From positions 1 through 23,352 of IMG/VR virus record IMGVR_UViG_3300009177_000467: DNA of 23,352 nt. One strand, 5' to 3'. Under the pieces are notes generated by a model, which was not told the DNA's origin, did no database searches, and saw nothing but the letters and a program-made list of their open reading frames with translations. The stretch is from a virus. Position numbers and translations under genes: made by a program. Of the stretch, positions 8,385 through 16,004 are shown one piece after another (position 1 is the first letter of the stretch; each line of letters begins with the position of its first letter).

Positions 8385-9848
8385 TCCTTCGCCTGTCACG
8401 GCTGGTGGCGTTGGCGGTGCTGGTGGTGGGGCGGCAGCGGTGAGGGCAATGATCAATGCGCCACTATTGTCGTTATTGGTGTAGTTGATCCAATTGTGCC
8501 CAGCATGGACAAACGTCTGATCCATATCAATGTCGTCCTGTACCACGAGACACCTTGGCATCTGCCCCATCATCAGCTTGGGATCACTAATCGTCGGCCA
8601 GTTCCATGCGAGTATAGGTACCATCGCCGCATCCAACTGGCCGACTGCGGCAACCTTACACATAGTATTGGTATTGGCAGTCTTAAGTACCATGAGGGTG
8701 ACCAGCGACGTGCCGTAGACGTAACTCCCCGTATAGCTGTAGAAGCTCCCATCACAGCACACCACCTGCCCGTGCCCGGCCCCGCTCCAGCACTCGATGT
8801 TATGCCGAAAGCATGGCGTGTTCTGGTTCCAGGCGTTGTTGCCAATGCCATAGAATAGCCGTGAATGCCGCTTATAGGTTGCGCCAAAGCCCGTGCCCTG
8901 CGCGTAGAGAGTATCAAATACGCTGTTGTCGAGGTCCAGCACAGTGGGTGAGACGATAGTGACTTGCCAACTGCCATTCAGCCCACTGTCATAGGTGCCG
9001 TCCGATATGGCTTGATCTATAAATATGTTCTGGCCGTCGCCCATGCCGTGCTCGTTGGCAAAGGTAATGCGGGACCCGCCATCAGCGTTGGGTTCAACGG
9101 TGGCAATGGATAGCGGTTCCATACCCTCGAATACGAATGGGACACACGCATGGGCACAACACCCCTGGACAGTGGAGGAGGATAGGAGCCACGTGAAAAA
9201 CTGCTGGCCATCAATACTAATCTTGAGCATCCGCCCAGGCACGACATCCCAAAAGAAGTAGACACTGAAGGAGCTAAAATCCACGGGGCACATGCGCCAC
9301 CGCAGGTCATAGCCGTCGGCACTAAGTTCAATGCCTGCGCGTAACGGTTGCTCCGGCCCAGTGACACTAAAGAACGTGTAGCCCCCACCCATCCATGGGC
9401 CGTATACCTCCAGGTTCCCCCAGTAGTCGGTGGTGGCAATGGAGATGTTCATGTTCACCCCAGGAGTGAGGTTAATGAGGGTGATGCGATCTGTTGCGGT
9501 GCCGTCGATACTGCCCATGGCCGCATCCACCAGCGGGTCGTAGAGGGTGAGGTAGTTGACGCAGTTCTGCATCTGGATCTGGATCGTGGGACCCAGTGCA
9601 ATCTCCCATGGCAGGGTGGGGGTGTTGCGGAACGTGTACTTGGTGGAGGTCGCACCACGGCTTATGGTCAATGTTGCGCCATCGGTCAACCCACCCCTCC
9701 ACTTGAGGTCATGCTTCTCATATAGCATCCCCACCAGTTCCCACCCAGCGTCCACAAAGGCTTGGCCCAGGTTGTCAATGCCCACGATGATGTTGGACAT
9801 ATCTATATCCCGGTAGACGAGGGTGCCGATCGGCATACGCATTGCCAT
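8373..9848 (-). CDS. Tail/receptor-binding-type structural protein, copy A (491 aa)
   Basis: 491 residues, paralogue of the next gene downstream. The N-terminal block (MAMRMPIGTLVYRDIDMSNI) and C-terminal third are the most similar parts; residues about 60-200 diverge more. The middle carries the FCCH-like beta segment (ITFANEHGMGDGQ ... LNGSWQVTIVSPTVLDLD). A Pro-rich linker ends the protein (PPPAPPTPPAVTGEGVSN). The ATG directly follows a palindrome copy with AAGGA upstream of it, and the stop TAA lies inside the next copy. Two successive diverged copies suggest a heteromeric tail appendage or alternative receptor specificities. Virion role inferred from position and domain type. Confidence 0.87.
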   Translation of the reverse strand: MAMRMPIGTLVYRDIDMSNIIVGIDNLGQAFVDAGWELVGMLYEKHDLKWRGGLTDGATLTISRGATSTKYTFRNTPTLPWEIALGPTIQIQMQNCVNYLTLYDPLVDAAMGSIDGTATDRITLINLTPGVNMNISIATTDYWGNLEVYGPWMGGGYTFFSVTGPEQPLRAGIELSADGYDLRWRMCPVDFSSFSVYFFWDVVPGRMLKISIDGQQFFTWLLSSSTVQGCCAHACVPFVFEGMEPLSIATVEPNADGGSRITFANEHGMGDGQNIFIDQAISDGTYDSGLNGSWQVTIVSPTVLDLDNSVFDTLYAQGTGFGATYKRHSRLFYGIGNNAWNQNTPCFRHNIECWSGAGHGQVVCCDGSFYSYTGSYVYGTSLVTLMVLKTANTNTMCKVAAVGQLDAAMVPILAWNWPTISDPKLMMGQMPRCLVVQDDIDMDQTFVHAGHNWINYTNNDNSGALIIALTAAAPPPAPPTPPAVTGEGVSN

Positions 9849-9861
9849 GTTAGTGACTAAC
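9849..9861. repeat. 13-bp palindrome copy 6 (junction; contains stop)
   Basis: GTTAGTGACTAAC on the + strand. It holds the TAG of the 264-aa gene and abuts the ATG at 9848 directly; AAGGA lies upstream. Confidence 0.9.
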
Positions 9862-10651
9862 CATCCTTGACCATCGTGTATCGTATGTTGACCACAAGAT
9901 TTGCACCTGGGTAATCGGTGCCCACGTAACCTATACCTAGACGTAGGCGGTCCTCGCGTAACAAGGGCATGGGGTTGGCAATGAACGTGGCCTTGAACCC
10001 ACTGGTGGTCTTGTTAGGCAGAATAATTAGTGGCGCAGTAAGTAGTGGTACAGTCCAGGTGAGGCCGTGGTCATGGCTACGGTAGAATTGCAGGCGTATA
10101 TCCTGGCCAACCGGCGCATGTGACACTGATGCGATGTACTCGTACATGTCGATGTGATACTTATCGGGGCACGTGTTGACCCAATAGTATATCCCGTCCT
10201 CATCGCCGAGACCGTCATTGGTTTCCAGTAGGCCCGGGATGTTGAAGGTTGCACGCTCAACAAGGGACGCCGGGTCTGGGGGGATTGGTTCAAAGATGGA
10301 CTTCAATGTCCCGGTACATGGCACCCGTGGACTCTCGGCCTCGGTGGTGTGGTTGTAGGTCGATACAAATATACTATCCCCAGACAAGCCATCCTGTAGA
10401 AACGTCTGGTCACTAGGTACTTGGCGTACAATCTTGTCGTCCGCATCCCCCGGGCTGTAGATCCTAAAGTGCGTATACATCCCGGGGCTATCCGGGTGGG
10501 GCCGTTTCCATCGCATGATGGTGCCCTCAGCGGTGACCTCGCGTGGGGGTGCAGGCGTGACGCGGGACAGGCGTGCGGCGCGATCAAGCTCGGCGAGGTG
10601 CCGCTCGACCTGCCCACGTTGGCTCCATGTGTACCCACGACCGGTTGGCAT
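9857..10651 (-). CDS. Virion protein with fibronectin-III-like segment, 264 aa
   Basis: 264 residues. An N-terminal charged helix (QRGQVERHLAELDRAARL) is followed, at about residues 33-115, by a stretch with the look of a fibronectin type III fold (VTAEGTIMRWKRP, then HFRIYSP, then SDQTFLQDGL). The C-terminal half is beta-rich (DIRLQFYRSHDHGLTWTVP), as in phage fibre or carbohydrate-binding tips. No SD is evident; the ATG lies 4 nt after a palindrome copy, and the stop TAG is formed by the next copy. It sits between a membrane protein and two tail paralogues, so a tail-associated structural role is likely. The fold assignment is by eye and tentative. Confidence 0.8.
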   Translation of the reverse strand: MPTGRGYTWSQRGQVERHLAELDRAARLSRVTPAPPREVTAEGTIMRWKRPHPDSPGMYTHFRIYSPGDADDKIVRQVPSDQTFLQDGLSGDSIFVSTYNHTTEAESPRVPCTGTLKSIFEPIPPDPASLVERATFNIPGLLETNDGLGDEDGIYYWVNTCPDKYHIDMYEYIASVSHAPVGQDIRLQFYRSHDHGLTWTVPLLTAPLIILPNKTTSGFKATFIANPMPLLREDRLRLGIGYVGTDYPGANLVVNIRYTMVKDG

Positions 10652-10655
10652 GACG

Positions 10656-10668
10656 GTTAGTGACTAAC
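10656..10668. repeat. 13-bp palindrome copy 7 (junction)
   Basis: GTTAGTGACTAAC on the + strand. It shares its first coding-strand base with the TAG of the 66-aa gene and lies 4 nt before the ATG at 10651, which has no visible SD. Confidence 0.9.
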
Positions 10669-10868
10669 TACAGGGGCCGTCGAAATACTGTACCGCCACC
10701 GACACCAAGTTGGTGAGATAGAAACAGTAGTAGCACAATCAGCAGTACCCCACCAACGATCCACCTTATGGGTTGCGGCAGGTTGTACATTACGCACACA
10801 TAGTTCAATCCGTAGGCCACGATGGCGAACATGATGATGTAGACAATAAGCATTATCAACTGGTCCAT
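10668..10868 (-). CDS. Small two-helix membrane protein (holin candidate)
   Basis: 66 residues with two hydrophobic spans, about residues 3-25 (LIMLIVYIIMFAIVAYGLNY) and 35-53 (IRWIVGGVLLIVLLLFL), separated by a short loop with NLPQPIR. The start overlaps the previous stop as TAATG, so it is probably translationally coupled to the large gene before it. The design resembles small two-span phage membrane proteins often annotated as holin-like or of unknown function. No endolysin gene is visible in the window, so the lysis role is only a possibility; a virion or membrane-channel role in DNA entry is an alternative. Confidence 0.75.
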   Translation of the reverse strand: MDQLIMLIVYIIMFAIVAYGLNYVCVMYNLPQPIRWIVGGVLLIVLLLFLSHQLGVGGGTVFRRPL

Positions 10869-12949
10869 TACTGTAACCTGATCCTTCCTTTGGTTAGCAC
10901 AAACCCAATCTTACCTACAATACCCACCATGATTTTGGCCAGTGGCAACCGCCCGTATTCATACGAGGTGGGATACCATGTCTCTGTCGCATCTGCCACA
11001 AGGCGGGTACGTAGTTTCAAGTTGTACACAGACCCTAGTAGAGCTTTGCCGACCGACACCATGTAGTTGGCCGCACTAAACAGGGCAGTGGTCATGACGT
11101 TGGGTATGCCGGTCGCAGGCAGGGGTTCCTCGTGGTCGCGCCACGCATGGATGGATAGGTTGCCACTGCGTACATCGCCATGTATGTGGGTCTCGGCGAC
11201 ATTGCCAATACTGCTGGGGTCGCCAAAGTCTATCCAGTGCGTCTCATGCTCACCAGTGCGGCGTTGCGGAGTGACCACGCCACCAACCACTATGTCATCC
11301 TTGACCCGTTCCCTGCCCATGGGGTCATCCGGTTGGCCAGCACCAGTGAATATGTCCTTATTCGCGCAGATGTGATACTTGCGGCAGGACTGGTCCATGA
11401 GGGTACGGGCCGCATGGAAATCCCCATCCGCACTATACCCCTGACCGGTGACAAAGTCGTGTATCCATTCGGTGCCGTCAGTGAAAAATAACTCGTACCT
11501 GTCGATCATGTTGTTGGGATCGAGCGTGTGGGTGGCGGCACGGCTGGTCTTGCCACGCAACTTGTCCTGGTACGGGCGGGACAGGATTGAGATATTTGCG
11601 TTCTCGTCGAGGGCTACGATTTCCCCATTTTGCGTTTCCCAGATCGACCCGTGGGGGGTACGTGCACAGTAGGTGGCGGTGTTTTTGATCCCGTACCTGC
11701 CGGGAATTTCGGTGAAGGTGTGCCTTTCGTCGATGTCTTCAAAGACGATGAAGTTGGACGTTTCGGTGATGACATGGAGTGATTTACCCTCGGGTGATCG
11801 TGCGCCCCATATAGGTTGCTCGGTATTGGGGGTTGATTTGAAGTTATCCAGGGGGAACGCATGTTCCGGTGCCCCCAGGAAGAATGTCTCGCTTACGTCA
11901 GATGCTGCCGCAGACCAGACGATACCGGGGAGGTAATGGGTTGGCGGCACGTATGAGAAGTCAGGTAGCGATGGTGATGCCCCGGCCTCTGGTAACAGTG
12001 CCCCGTAGATACGGCCTTCGACAAAATCCACCCATCGCATAGGACGTGGTGGATGATTCTCTACCGGGGCCTCCTTGAATACGTCCAGGATGTAATTGGA
12101 AATAGTGTAACTGGTGTCGGTGATGTTGGCCATGAGCGGCATGGTGGGGTCAAGGGGGTCCATCATGAGGTACCCCACCTGGGCGTTCTTCAGATCGACT
12201 GTGCCGAAGAACACATACTTCTGTAGCCCTTGCTCATAGGGGCCGTGGTTGTGCATCTTGATGTTTTGCAGTCCACCAATGGTAATGCCCAGGTCCTCGC
12301 CAGCGGCCATGGTGCCGCATTTCACGACATTGGAGAAGTGGTAGGTACGGGTATTGAACAGGCCGACGTAGATGGTGACCTCGTTGACGATCTTGATCGC
12401 CCCACTGGTGGGTGTGGTAAACGGTGGCCCGGTCCAGATGGGCACAAAGCAGTCGAGACCTAGATATATCTGTTGGCCGTTGTCCACGCAGTAGAGGGTG
12501 AATGGCGGCATGGAGCCAAGGGAGCCGTCACGTACACCTAGCCCGTTGTATATGACGATGCCGTCGTCCACGTTGCAGATGGGTGCGGGGCGAGTTTGCG
12601 TGAAACTACCGCCATGGGTCTGGTCGATAGTGAGCACGTCCATCATGAACCAGTCGCCCAGGTGGATTTGAACCCACTTGACCACACTGCCGGTGACGTT
12701 TTGGCCAAGCTGGTTGAGGAACCCGGCGTAGAAGGGGTCGCGGTACTCGTGAAAGTACTTCCATAGGCCGGTACTGTATATTGCACGGGCAACGCGACCA
12801 CCAAATAGCCGTAGCCATAGGGTGCCGTCTACGCTGGGCATGACCCGGAAGTTATGGCAATGGGTGGCCGCTGGTGGCGGGGCAGACGGGTTCATTTGCG
12901 TAACCACGCCAGTGAGCGGTATATATGACGGGGGCTTGGAGTCAGCCAT
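10868..12949 (-). CDS. Large tail nozzle / DNA-stabilisation candidate, 693 aa
   Basis: 693 residues, beta-rich, with repeated segments of the kind seen in propeller-like tail hub proteins (for example SLHVITETSNFIVFEDIDER, then GIKNTATYCARTPHGSIW). It directly follows the adaptor candidate, the place of tail tubular protein B (T7 gp12) or of P22-like plug/stabilisation proteins, and its size is close to theirs. Start at 12949: AGGAG lies upstream and a palindrome copy fills the spacer, ending 1 nt before the ATG. The C-terminus (KIMVGIVGKIGFVLTKGRIR) is hydrophobic and basic. Assignment rests on order, length and beta-rich character, not on a recognised motif. Confidence 0.82.
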   Translation of the reverse strand: MADSKPPSYIPLTGVVTQMNPSAPPPAATHCHNFRVMPSVDGTLWLRLFGGRVARAIYSTGLWKYFHEYRDPFYAGFLNQLGQNVTGSVVKWVQIHLGDWFMMDVLTIDQTHGGSFTQTRPAPICNVDDGIVIYNGLGVRDGSLGSMPPFTLYCVDNGQQIYLGLDCFVPIWTGPPFTTPTSGAIKIVNEVTIYVGLFNTRTYHFSNVVKCGTMAAGEDLGITIGGLQNIKMHNHGPYEQGLQKYVFFGTVDLKNAQVGYLMMDPLDPTMPLMANITDTSYTISNYILDVFKEAPVENHPPRPMRWVDFVEGRIYGALLPEAGASPSLPDFSYVPPTHYLPGIVWSAAASDVSETFFLGAPEHAFPLDNFKSTPNTEQPIWGARSPEGKSLHVITETSNFIVFEDIDERHTFTEIPGRYGIKNTATYCARTPHGSIWETQNGEIVALDENANISILSRPYQDKLRGKTSRAATHTLDPNNMIDRYELFFTDGTEWIHDFVTGQGYSADGDFHAARTLMDQSCRKYHICANKDIFTGAGQPDDPMGRERVKDDIVVGGVVTPQRRTGEHETHWIDFGDPSSIGNVAETHIHGDVRSGNLSIHAWRDHEEPLPATGIPNVMTTALFSAANYMVSVGKALLGSVYNLKLRTRLVADATETWYPTSYEYGRLPLAKIMVGIVGKIGFVLTKGRIRLQ

Positions 12950-12950
12950 G

Positions 12951-12963
12951 GTTAGTCACTAAC
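12951..12963. repeat. 13-bp palindrome copy 8 (junction)
   Basis: GTTAGTCACTAAC on the + strand (centre C). AGGAG lies just upstream on the coding strand and the ATG at 12949 is 1 nt downstream, so the palindrome is the SD-to-start spacer. Confidence 0.9.
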
Positions 12964-12965
12964 TC

Positions 12966-13724
12966 CTAATTCGATCCCACCATGTGATGCCCACCGGGGG
13001 ATGCGGCCATGATTGGATTCAATGCCTCTAATGCCGCGTAGTATCGTTTCATGGACACGTCCAGCCTACTATCCTGGTTGCCGCTGGCACGATCCCCGTA
13101 GATGTAGGCGCGATGAAGTAGTACGAGTACAGGTATTAACTGGTTGGGTATGTACAGGGAGAGGTTGGTATCGGTCCACACGCCACTTGGGTGCGCTGGC
13201 AGTGGTGGGCGCTGCACGTAGACGAGACGCAGGACCAGACCGGCTATGGCGGGGCAGTTGAACACCATCACCTTGTAGTCGCCATCCGTGTCATCACCCA
13301 CTGGGATCTCGGCGGCGGTGGCGGCGGCGATGCGATAGGTTGACGGGTACCCACTCGCAGGCTTGGGGTAGTCGGCGTGATCGCCCCATTCGGTTACGGC
13401 GGCAATGGCCGGGATGTCGTGGCTGGGCGTAACCTCGTAGCCGAAGCCTGGGAACATGGTGCCCATGGGGGAGTTGGCCCCGGCGATAAAGGCCCCATGC
13501 GGCTTAATGGTCAGCACGTCGGGCGGCAGGACGATGCGGTTCTCATTGGCCGGTATGGGGATCGAGAAGGTCGTACTGCTAAAGTAACCAGCGCCATGCC
13601 GGTTGTACACGTCGGTCATGAACTGGGGCAGGATGTTATACCAAAACTGCCAATCATGTGGGTAGCCGCCGACAGCGATCTCATCGTAGTTGACTAGATT
13701 CTTCCAATAAGCTGAGTACAGCAT
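12966..13724 (-). CDS. Head-tail adaptor (tail tubular A-like) candidate, 252 aa
   Basis: 252 residues, starting MLYSAYWKNLVNYDEIAVGG. The N-terminal part is helical with aromatic residues (WQFWYNILPQFMTDVYNRHG), then comes a beta segment (FSIPIPANENRIVLPPDVL), and a late helical stretch (LIPVLVLLHRAYIYGDRASG) resembling adaptor proteins below the portal. GGAGG lies 12 nt before the ATG. The position after capsid and before the nozzle candidate fits a T7 gp11/P22 gp4-type adaptor. The 49-nt gap to the upstream gene has no copy of the palindrome. Moderately sure of function, sure of the gene. Confidence 0.82.
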   Translation of the reverse strand: MLYSAYWKNLVNYDEIAVGGYPHDWQFWYNILPQFMTDVYNRHGAGYFSSTTFSIPIPANENRIVLPPDVLTIKPHGAFIAGANSPMGTMFPGFGYEVTPSHDIPAIAAVTEWGDHADYPKPASGYPSTYRIAAATAAEIPVGDDTDGDYKVMVFNCPAIAGLVLRLVYVQRPPLPAHPSGVWTDTNLSLYIPNQLIPVLVLLHRAYIYGDRASGNQDSRLDVSMKRYYAALEALNPIMAASPGGHHMVGSN

Positions 13725-13773
13725 AGTTGGCGGCTACCTCCTGCGTGGCGTTGACTGGGGCTAGACTATTGTA

Positions 13774-14514
13774 CTACCGCCGCTTGCCACCTCGTGCCTT
13801 ACGGGCTTCTTCTAGCATTACATCGTCATCGGGGGCGGGGGGTTTGAGGAACCGGGCAGTAGCCTCATCACTGGGTTCTGCCGTCGCGTCCCCTAGGGCG
13901 TCGCCGCTAGCCATGGCTTCGAGGTCAACGTCCTTGTCTATGTCGAGGTCCTCGCTGGGCGTGGTCACTGCCCTGTCGCCCTGGAGCTTGGCCACGATGG
14001 CACGTAGGCGATTAAGCTCGGCCTCCTGGGCACTGAGGCGGGATTTTTGTTCACGTATGAGTGGGTTCAACGTCGCGGTGGTGTCGTCCACGATGCGGTC
14101 GGCCAGCCGCTGGGCGTGCGACTTGGTGGCCTCGACCATCTCGCTAGCAACCAGGATGGAGCATATCCCACTCTCGGCCATCTCGGCGGCGCGGGAGTCC
14201 TCGATGGCTTTGATCCACAGGGGGTTGTTGGTACGCAGCACGCCTAATGCCACATTCTGGCCGGGACCGATGTTCTTGGGCACAGTCGAGAAGCGCATCT
14301 GGGCGGTGATAATGGCGTCCTTGTTACCGGCGACCGGCTTGGGATTGACGAAGTGGACCTGCTTAGTGAGACCTGGGTATGTCAGGCAGTAGTACTCCTT
14401 GGTGGGCAGGCCACTACGATGGATGAGGGGGTCACCAATGGAGAGCAAGGACAGGCCATTAGATGGGTCGGCCAAGTAATCGGCCACTACGTTGTCGGGG
14501 ATAGTTGCGGTCAT
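13774..14514 (-). CDS. Unknown virion-associated protein with coiled coil, 246 aa
   Basis: 246 residues. The N-terminal ~110 residues form a mixed alpha/beta domain (YYCLTYPGLTKQVHFVNPKP). A heptad-like helix follows at about 145-185 (SRLSAQEAELNRLRAIVAKL), then an acidic linker (DLDIDKDVDLEAM) and a basic tip (KARGGKRR). AAAGGAAA precedes the ATG and a palindrome copy sits 20 nt upstream. Lying between capsid and adaptor it could be a head-completion, decoration or assembly protein, but no family is recognised. Confidence 0.83.
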   Translation of the reverse strand: MTATIPDNVVADYLADPSNGLSLLSIGDPLIHRSGLPTKEYYCLTYPGLTKQVHFVNPKPVAGNKDAIITAQMRFSTVPKNIGPGQNVALGVLRTNNPLWIKAIEDSRAAEMAESGICSILVASEMVEATKSHAQRLADRIVDDTTATLNPLIREQKSRLSAQEAELNRLRAIVAKLQGDRAVTTPSEDLDIDKDVDLEAMASGDALGDATAEPSDEATARFLKPPAPDDDVMLEEARKARGGKRR

Positions 14515-14534
14515 GCGGTTGGTTTCCTTTGCGG

Positions 14535-14547
14535 GTTAGTTACTAAC
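14535..14547. repeat. 13-bp palindrome copy 9 (junction)
   Basis: GTTAGTTACTAAC on the + strand. It closes the 34-codon frame (TAA) and lies 20 nt before the start at 14514, with AAAGGAAA in between. Confidence 0.9.
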
Positions 14548-14640
14548 TGTCAGTTTGCGGTGTCGGTCAACGGTGGGGGCAAGTGGCACCGCATATACCA
14601 CCTGCCCCCGCTCAACCCAGGCTGGGGAGAACAGAACCAT
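14536..14640 (-). CDS. 34-codon frame after capsid gene (small gene or -1 extension of capsid protein)
   Basis: From the ATG at 14640 this frame encodes MVLFSPAWVERGQVVYAVPL and a basic end, stopping at a TAA inside a palindrome copy. Its codons match the neighbours (GTG, CTG, GCC, CCC, GAC, AAC). The same frame is open upstream through the end of the capsid gene and is the -1 frame relative to it. A slip on the Pro codon in GCCCCCTGG, two codons before the capsid TAG, would add about 47 residues to the capsid protein. T7 gene 10 makes such a minor capsid form (10B). A weak AGGG 9 nt upstream could instead start it separately. It may also be non-coding. Confidence 0.4.
   Translation of the reverse strand: MVLFSPAWVERGQVVYAVPLAPTVDRHRKLTVSN
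14575..14609 (-). other. Strong RNA hairpin after the capsid gene
   Basis: Arms 14575-14586 and 14598-14609 pair over 12 positions with an 11-nt loop. The single mismatch is a G-U wobble in the minus-strand transcript but an A-C clash in the + strand one, so the hairpin fits leftward RNA. No U-run follows, so a simple terminator is unlikely; RNA-end protection, attenuation or chance are the options. Confidence 0.5.
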
Positions 14641-14672
14641 GTTGTCCAGCCCTGGCGAGTTGTTGGACCACA

Positions 14673-15911
14673 CTACCAGGGGGCGGTGTAGTCGGTGACG
14701 TTTTGCAGGACCCCGTGCTTCTTTTCGTGACGCACCTTGAGGCCGCATATCATACGGGTCTGGTCCACGATACGGCCAGCACCGTCCTTGATCACATCCT
14801 CCATGACCGTGGGTTCACCATACGAGAAGCCATTCCCCTGGAGGAAGACGATCTCCACGTTGGCGAAGTCCACGGCAAACGCGATGTGACCAAAGCCGCG
14901 AGTTTGACCCGTGAGCGTCTCGAGGGTCTTGTCATGGATGAGCCGCAAGTCGCCAAAGCCGGTCTGCACCATGCGGGTCTTGATGCCGAACATCTTCTCC
15001 GTTGGCCCCACCATCATAAACTGGTGCTGCCAAGCGTTGATCGCATTGATAACAATCGCTGGGCAAATGAGGCCCATCTCGGACCCCGAGTCATGGTATT
15101 GGAACACCCGCTCGACGAAGCCAAGGAACCCCTTGTACGTGAGTAGTCCACCAGCATCTACCACGTTGGTTACGATCTCGCTGCGCAACCCGGCCATGGT
15201 CCGCATCTCGCCGTTGACGTCATTGAGATCCTGTGACGCCTTCCCCCAGTAGGCGGTACGGTTGTAGTCCAGCTTCATCTCGTTCATCATCTTGGACTGC
15301 AACTCATCGCGCAGCCCTTGGGGTGAGGCGTACTGGGCACTCGCAGCCTGTTCCAAGGTGATGCGCTTGGTCTTGCTGAAGTGCTGCATGTACGTCTGCT
15401 TGGTCATCGAGATGGTGGACTTGCTGTCTGGCGCAGCCGCACCTTCGTTCATGGCCGGGCCGTTGATTGACAAGGCAGAACCGCTGGCAATGGCCGCAGG
15501 AGTCGTACCGGCAAACCCACGTACCACGGTGATGATGTTGGTCACCGGGTTGTTGGCCGTGACACGTACTAGCTCACCCATGGCGACGGTGGCATTGGCC
15601 GGTGGGAAGTACAGCACATCCCCGGGGACGACCAACTTGCTGTCAACCAGGGTGAACGCGGTGGCGATACCGTCTGCGACAGCGGCTGCCGTAATCACCC
15701 ATTGCGCCATCCAGTCATCCTCTTTCCACTCGATGAGGGTGCTGGACTGGCCCTTTTTTCTGGACTTCTTCAGCCCCTCCACGAGCAATGTCGTCAGTGG
15801 GGCGATGTCAGGACGTATGAGCATGGCGTCTACGCCGACGACGCGGATATTATCGGACGCGGCAAACATCTGCTGGGTGTGGCGATTACCCAGTGCATAA
15901 CCTAAAGGCAT
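14673..15911 (-). CDS. Major capsid protein, SU10/DUF5309-like HK97 fold
   Basis: 412 residues. The N-terminal block (PLTTLLVEGLKKSRKKGQSS then TLIEWKEDDW) is the pattern of SU10-type capsid proteins. Residues about 90-165 hold the inserted beta region typical of that family (GDVLYFPP, GELVRVTA, ITVVRGFAGTTPAAIASGSA), followed by an EGAAAPDS-type turn. The C-terminal half has the family's helical spine and long beta strands (MNEMKLDYNRTAYWGK; GLICPAIVINAINAWQHQFM). AGGGAG lies 9 nt before the ATG. It directly follows the scaffold gene, the usual order. It would assemble into the procapsid shell with the upstream scaffold. The end may be extended by -1 frameshifting into the following frame. 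Confidence 0.92.
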   Translation of the reverse strand: MPLGYALGNRHTQQMFAASDNIRVVGVDAMLIRPDIAPLTTLLVEGLKKSRKKGQSSTLIEWKEDDWMAQWVITAAAVADGIATAFTLVDSKLVVPGDVLYFPPANATVAMGELVRVTANNPVTNIITVVRGFAGTTPAAIASGSALSINGPAMNEGAAAPDSKSTISMTKQTYMQHFSKTKRITLEQAASAQYASPQGLRDELQSKMMNEMKLDYNRTAYWGKASQDLNDVNGEMRTMAGLRSEIVTNVVDAGGLLTYKGFLGFVERVFQYHDSGSEMGLICPAIVINAINAWQHQFMMVGPTEKMFGIKTRMVQTGFGDLRLIHDKTLETLTGQTRGFGHIAFAVDFANVEIVFLQGNGFSYGEPTVMEDVIKDGAGRIVDQTRMICGLKVRHEKKHGVLQNVTDYTAPW

Positions 15912-15991
15912 GGCGGTTGGCTCCCTGTGAGATATGAGTAACTGAGTGGGCGGTTACGGTTGGCCACAGGTGACACCATGCGGTAGTGCCG
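15912..15991 (-). other. Capsid gene leader, 80 nt
   Basis: One of the longer gene-free gaps, between scaffold and capsid genes. It holds the capsid SD (AGGGAG) next to the start and an ATG that opens a ~25-codon frame running into the capsid start in another frame. No promoter of the sigma-70 type is convincing here. Confidence 0.3.
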
Positions 15992-16004
15992 GTTAGTGAC
16001 TAAC
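15992..16004. repeat. 13-bp palindrome copy 10 (junction; contains stop)
   Basis: GTTAGTGACTAAC on the + strand. It supplies the TAG of the scaffold gene, 80 nt before the capsid start. Confidence 0.9.

Noticed and set aside
14536-14748. A 70-residue separate protein starting at 14748 inside the capsid gene
   Set aside because: The upstream 36 codons are Arg/Lys-rich shadow of the capsid gene with no SD; only the part after the capsid stop looks like coding sequence, so the frameshift or 34-codon reading is preferred.
15912-15980. ~25-codon leader peptide before the capsid gene
   Set aside because: The ATG lacks an SD and the frame is short enough to arise by chance; nothing in the peptide is recognisable.
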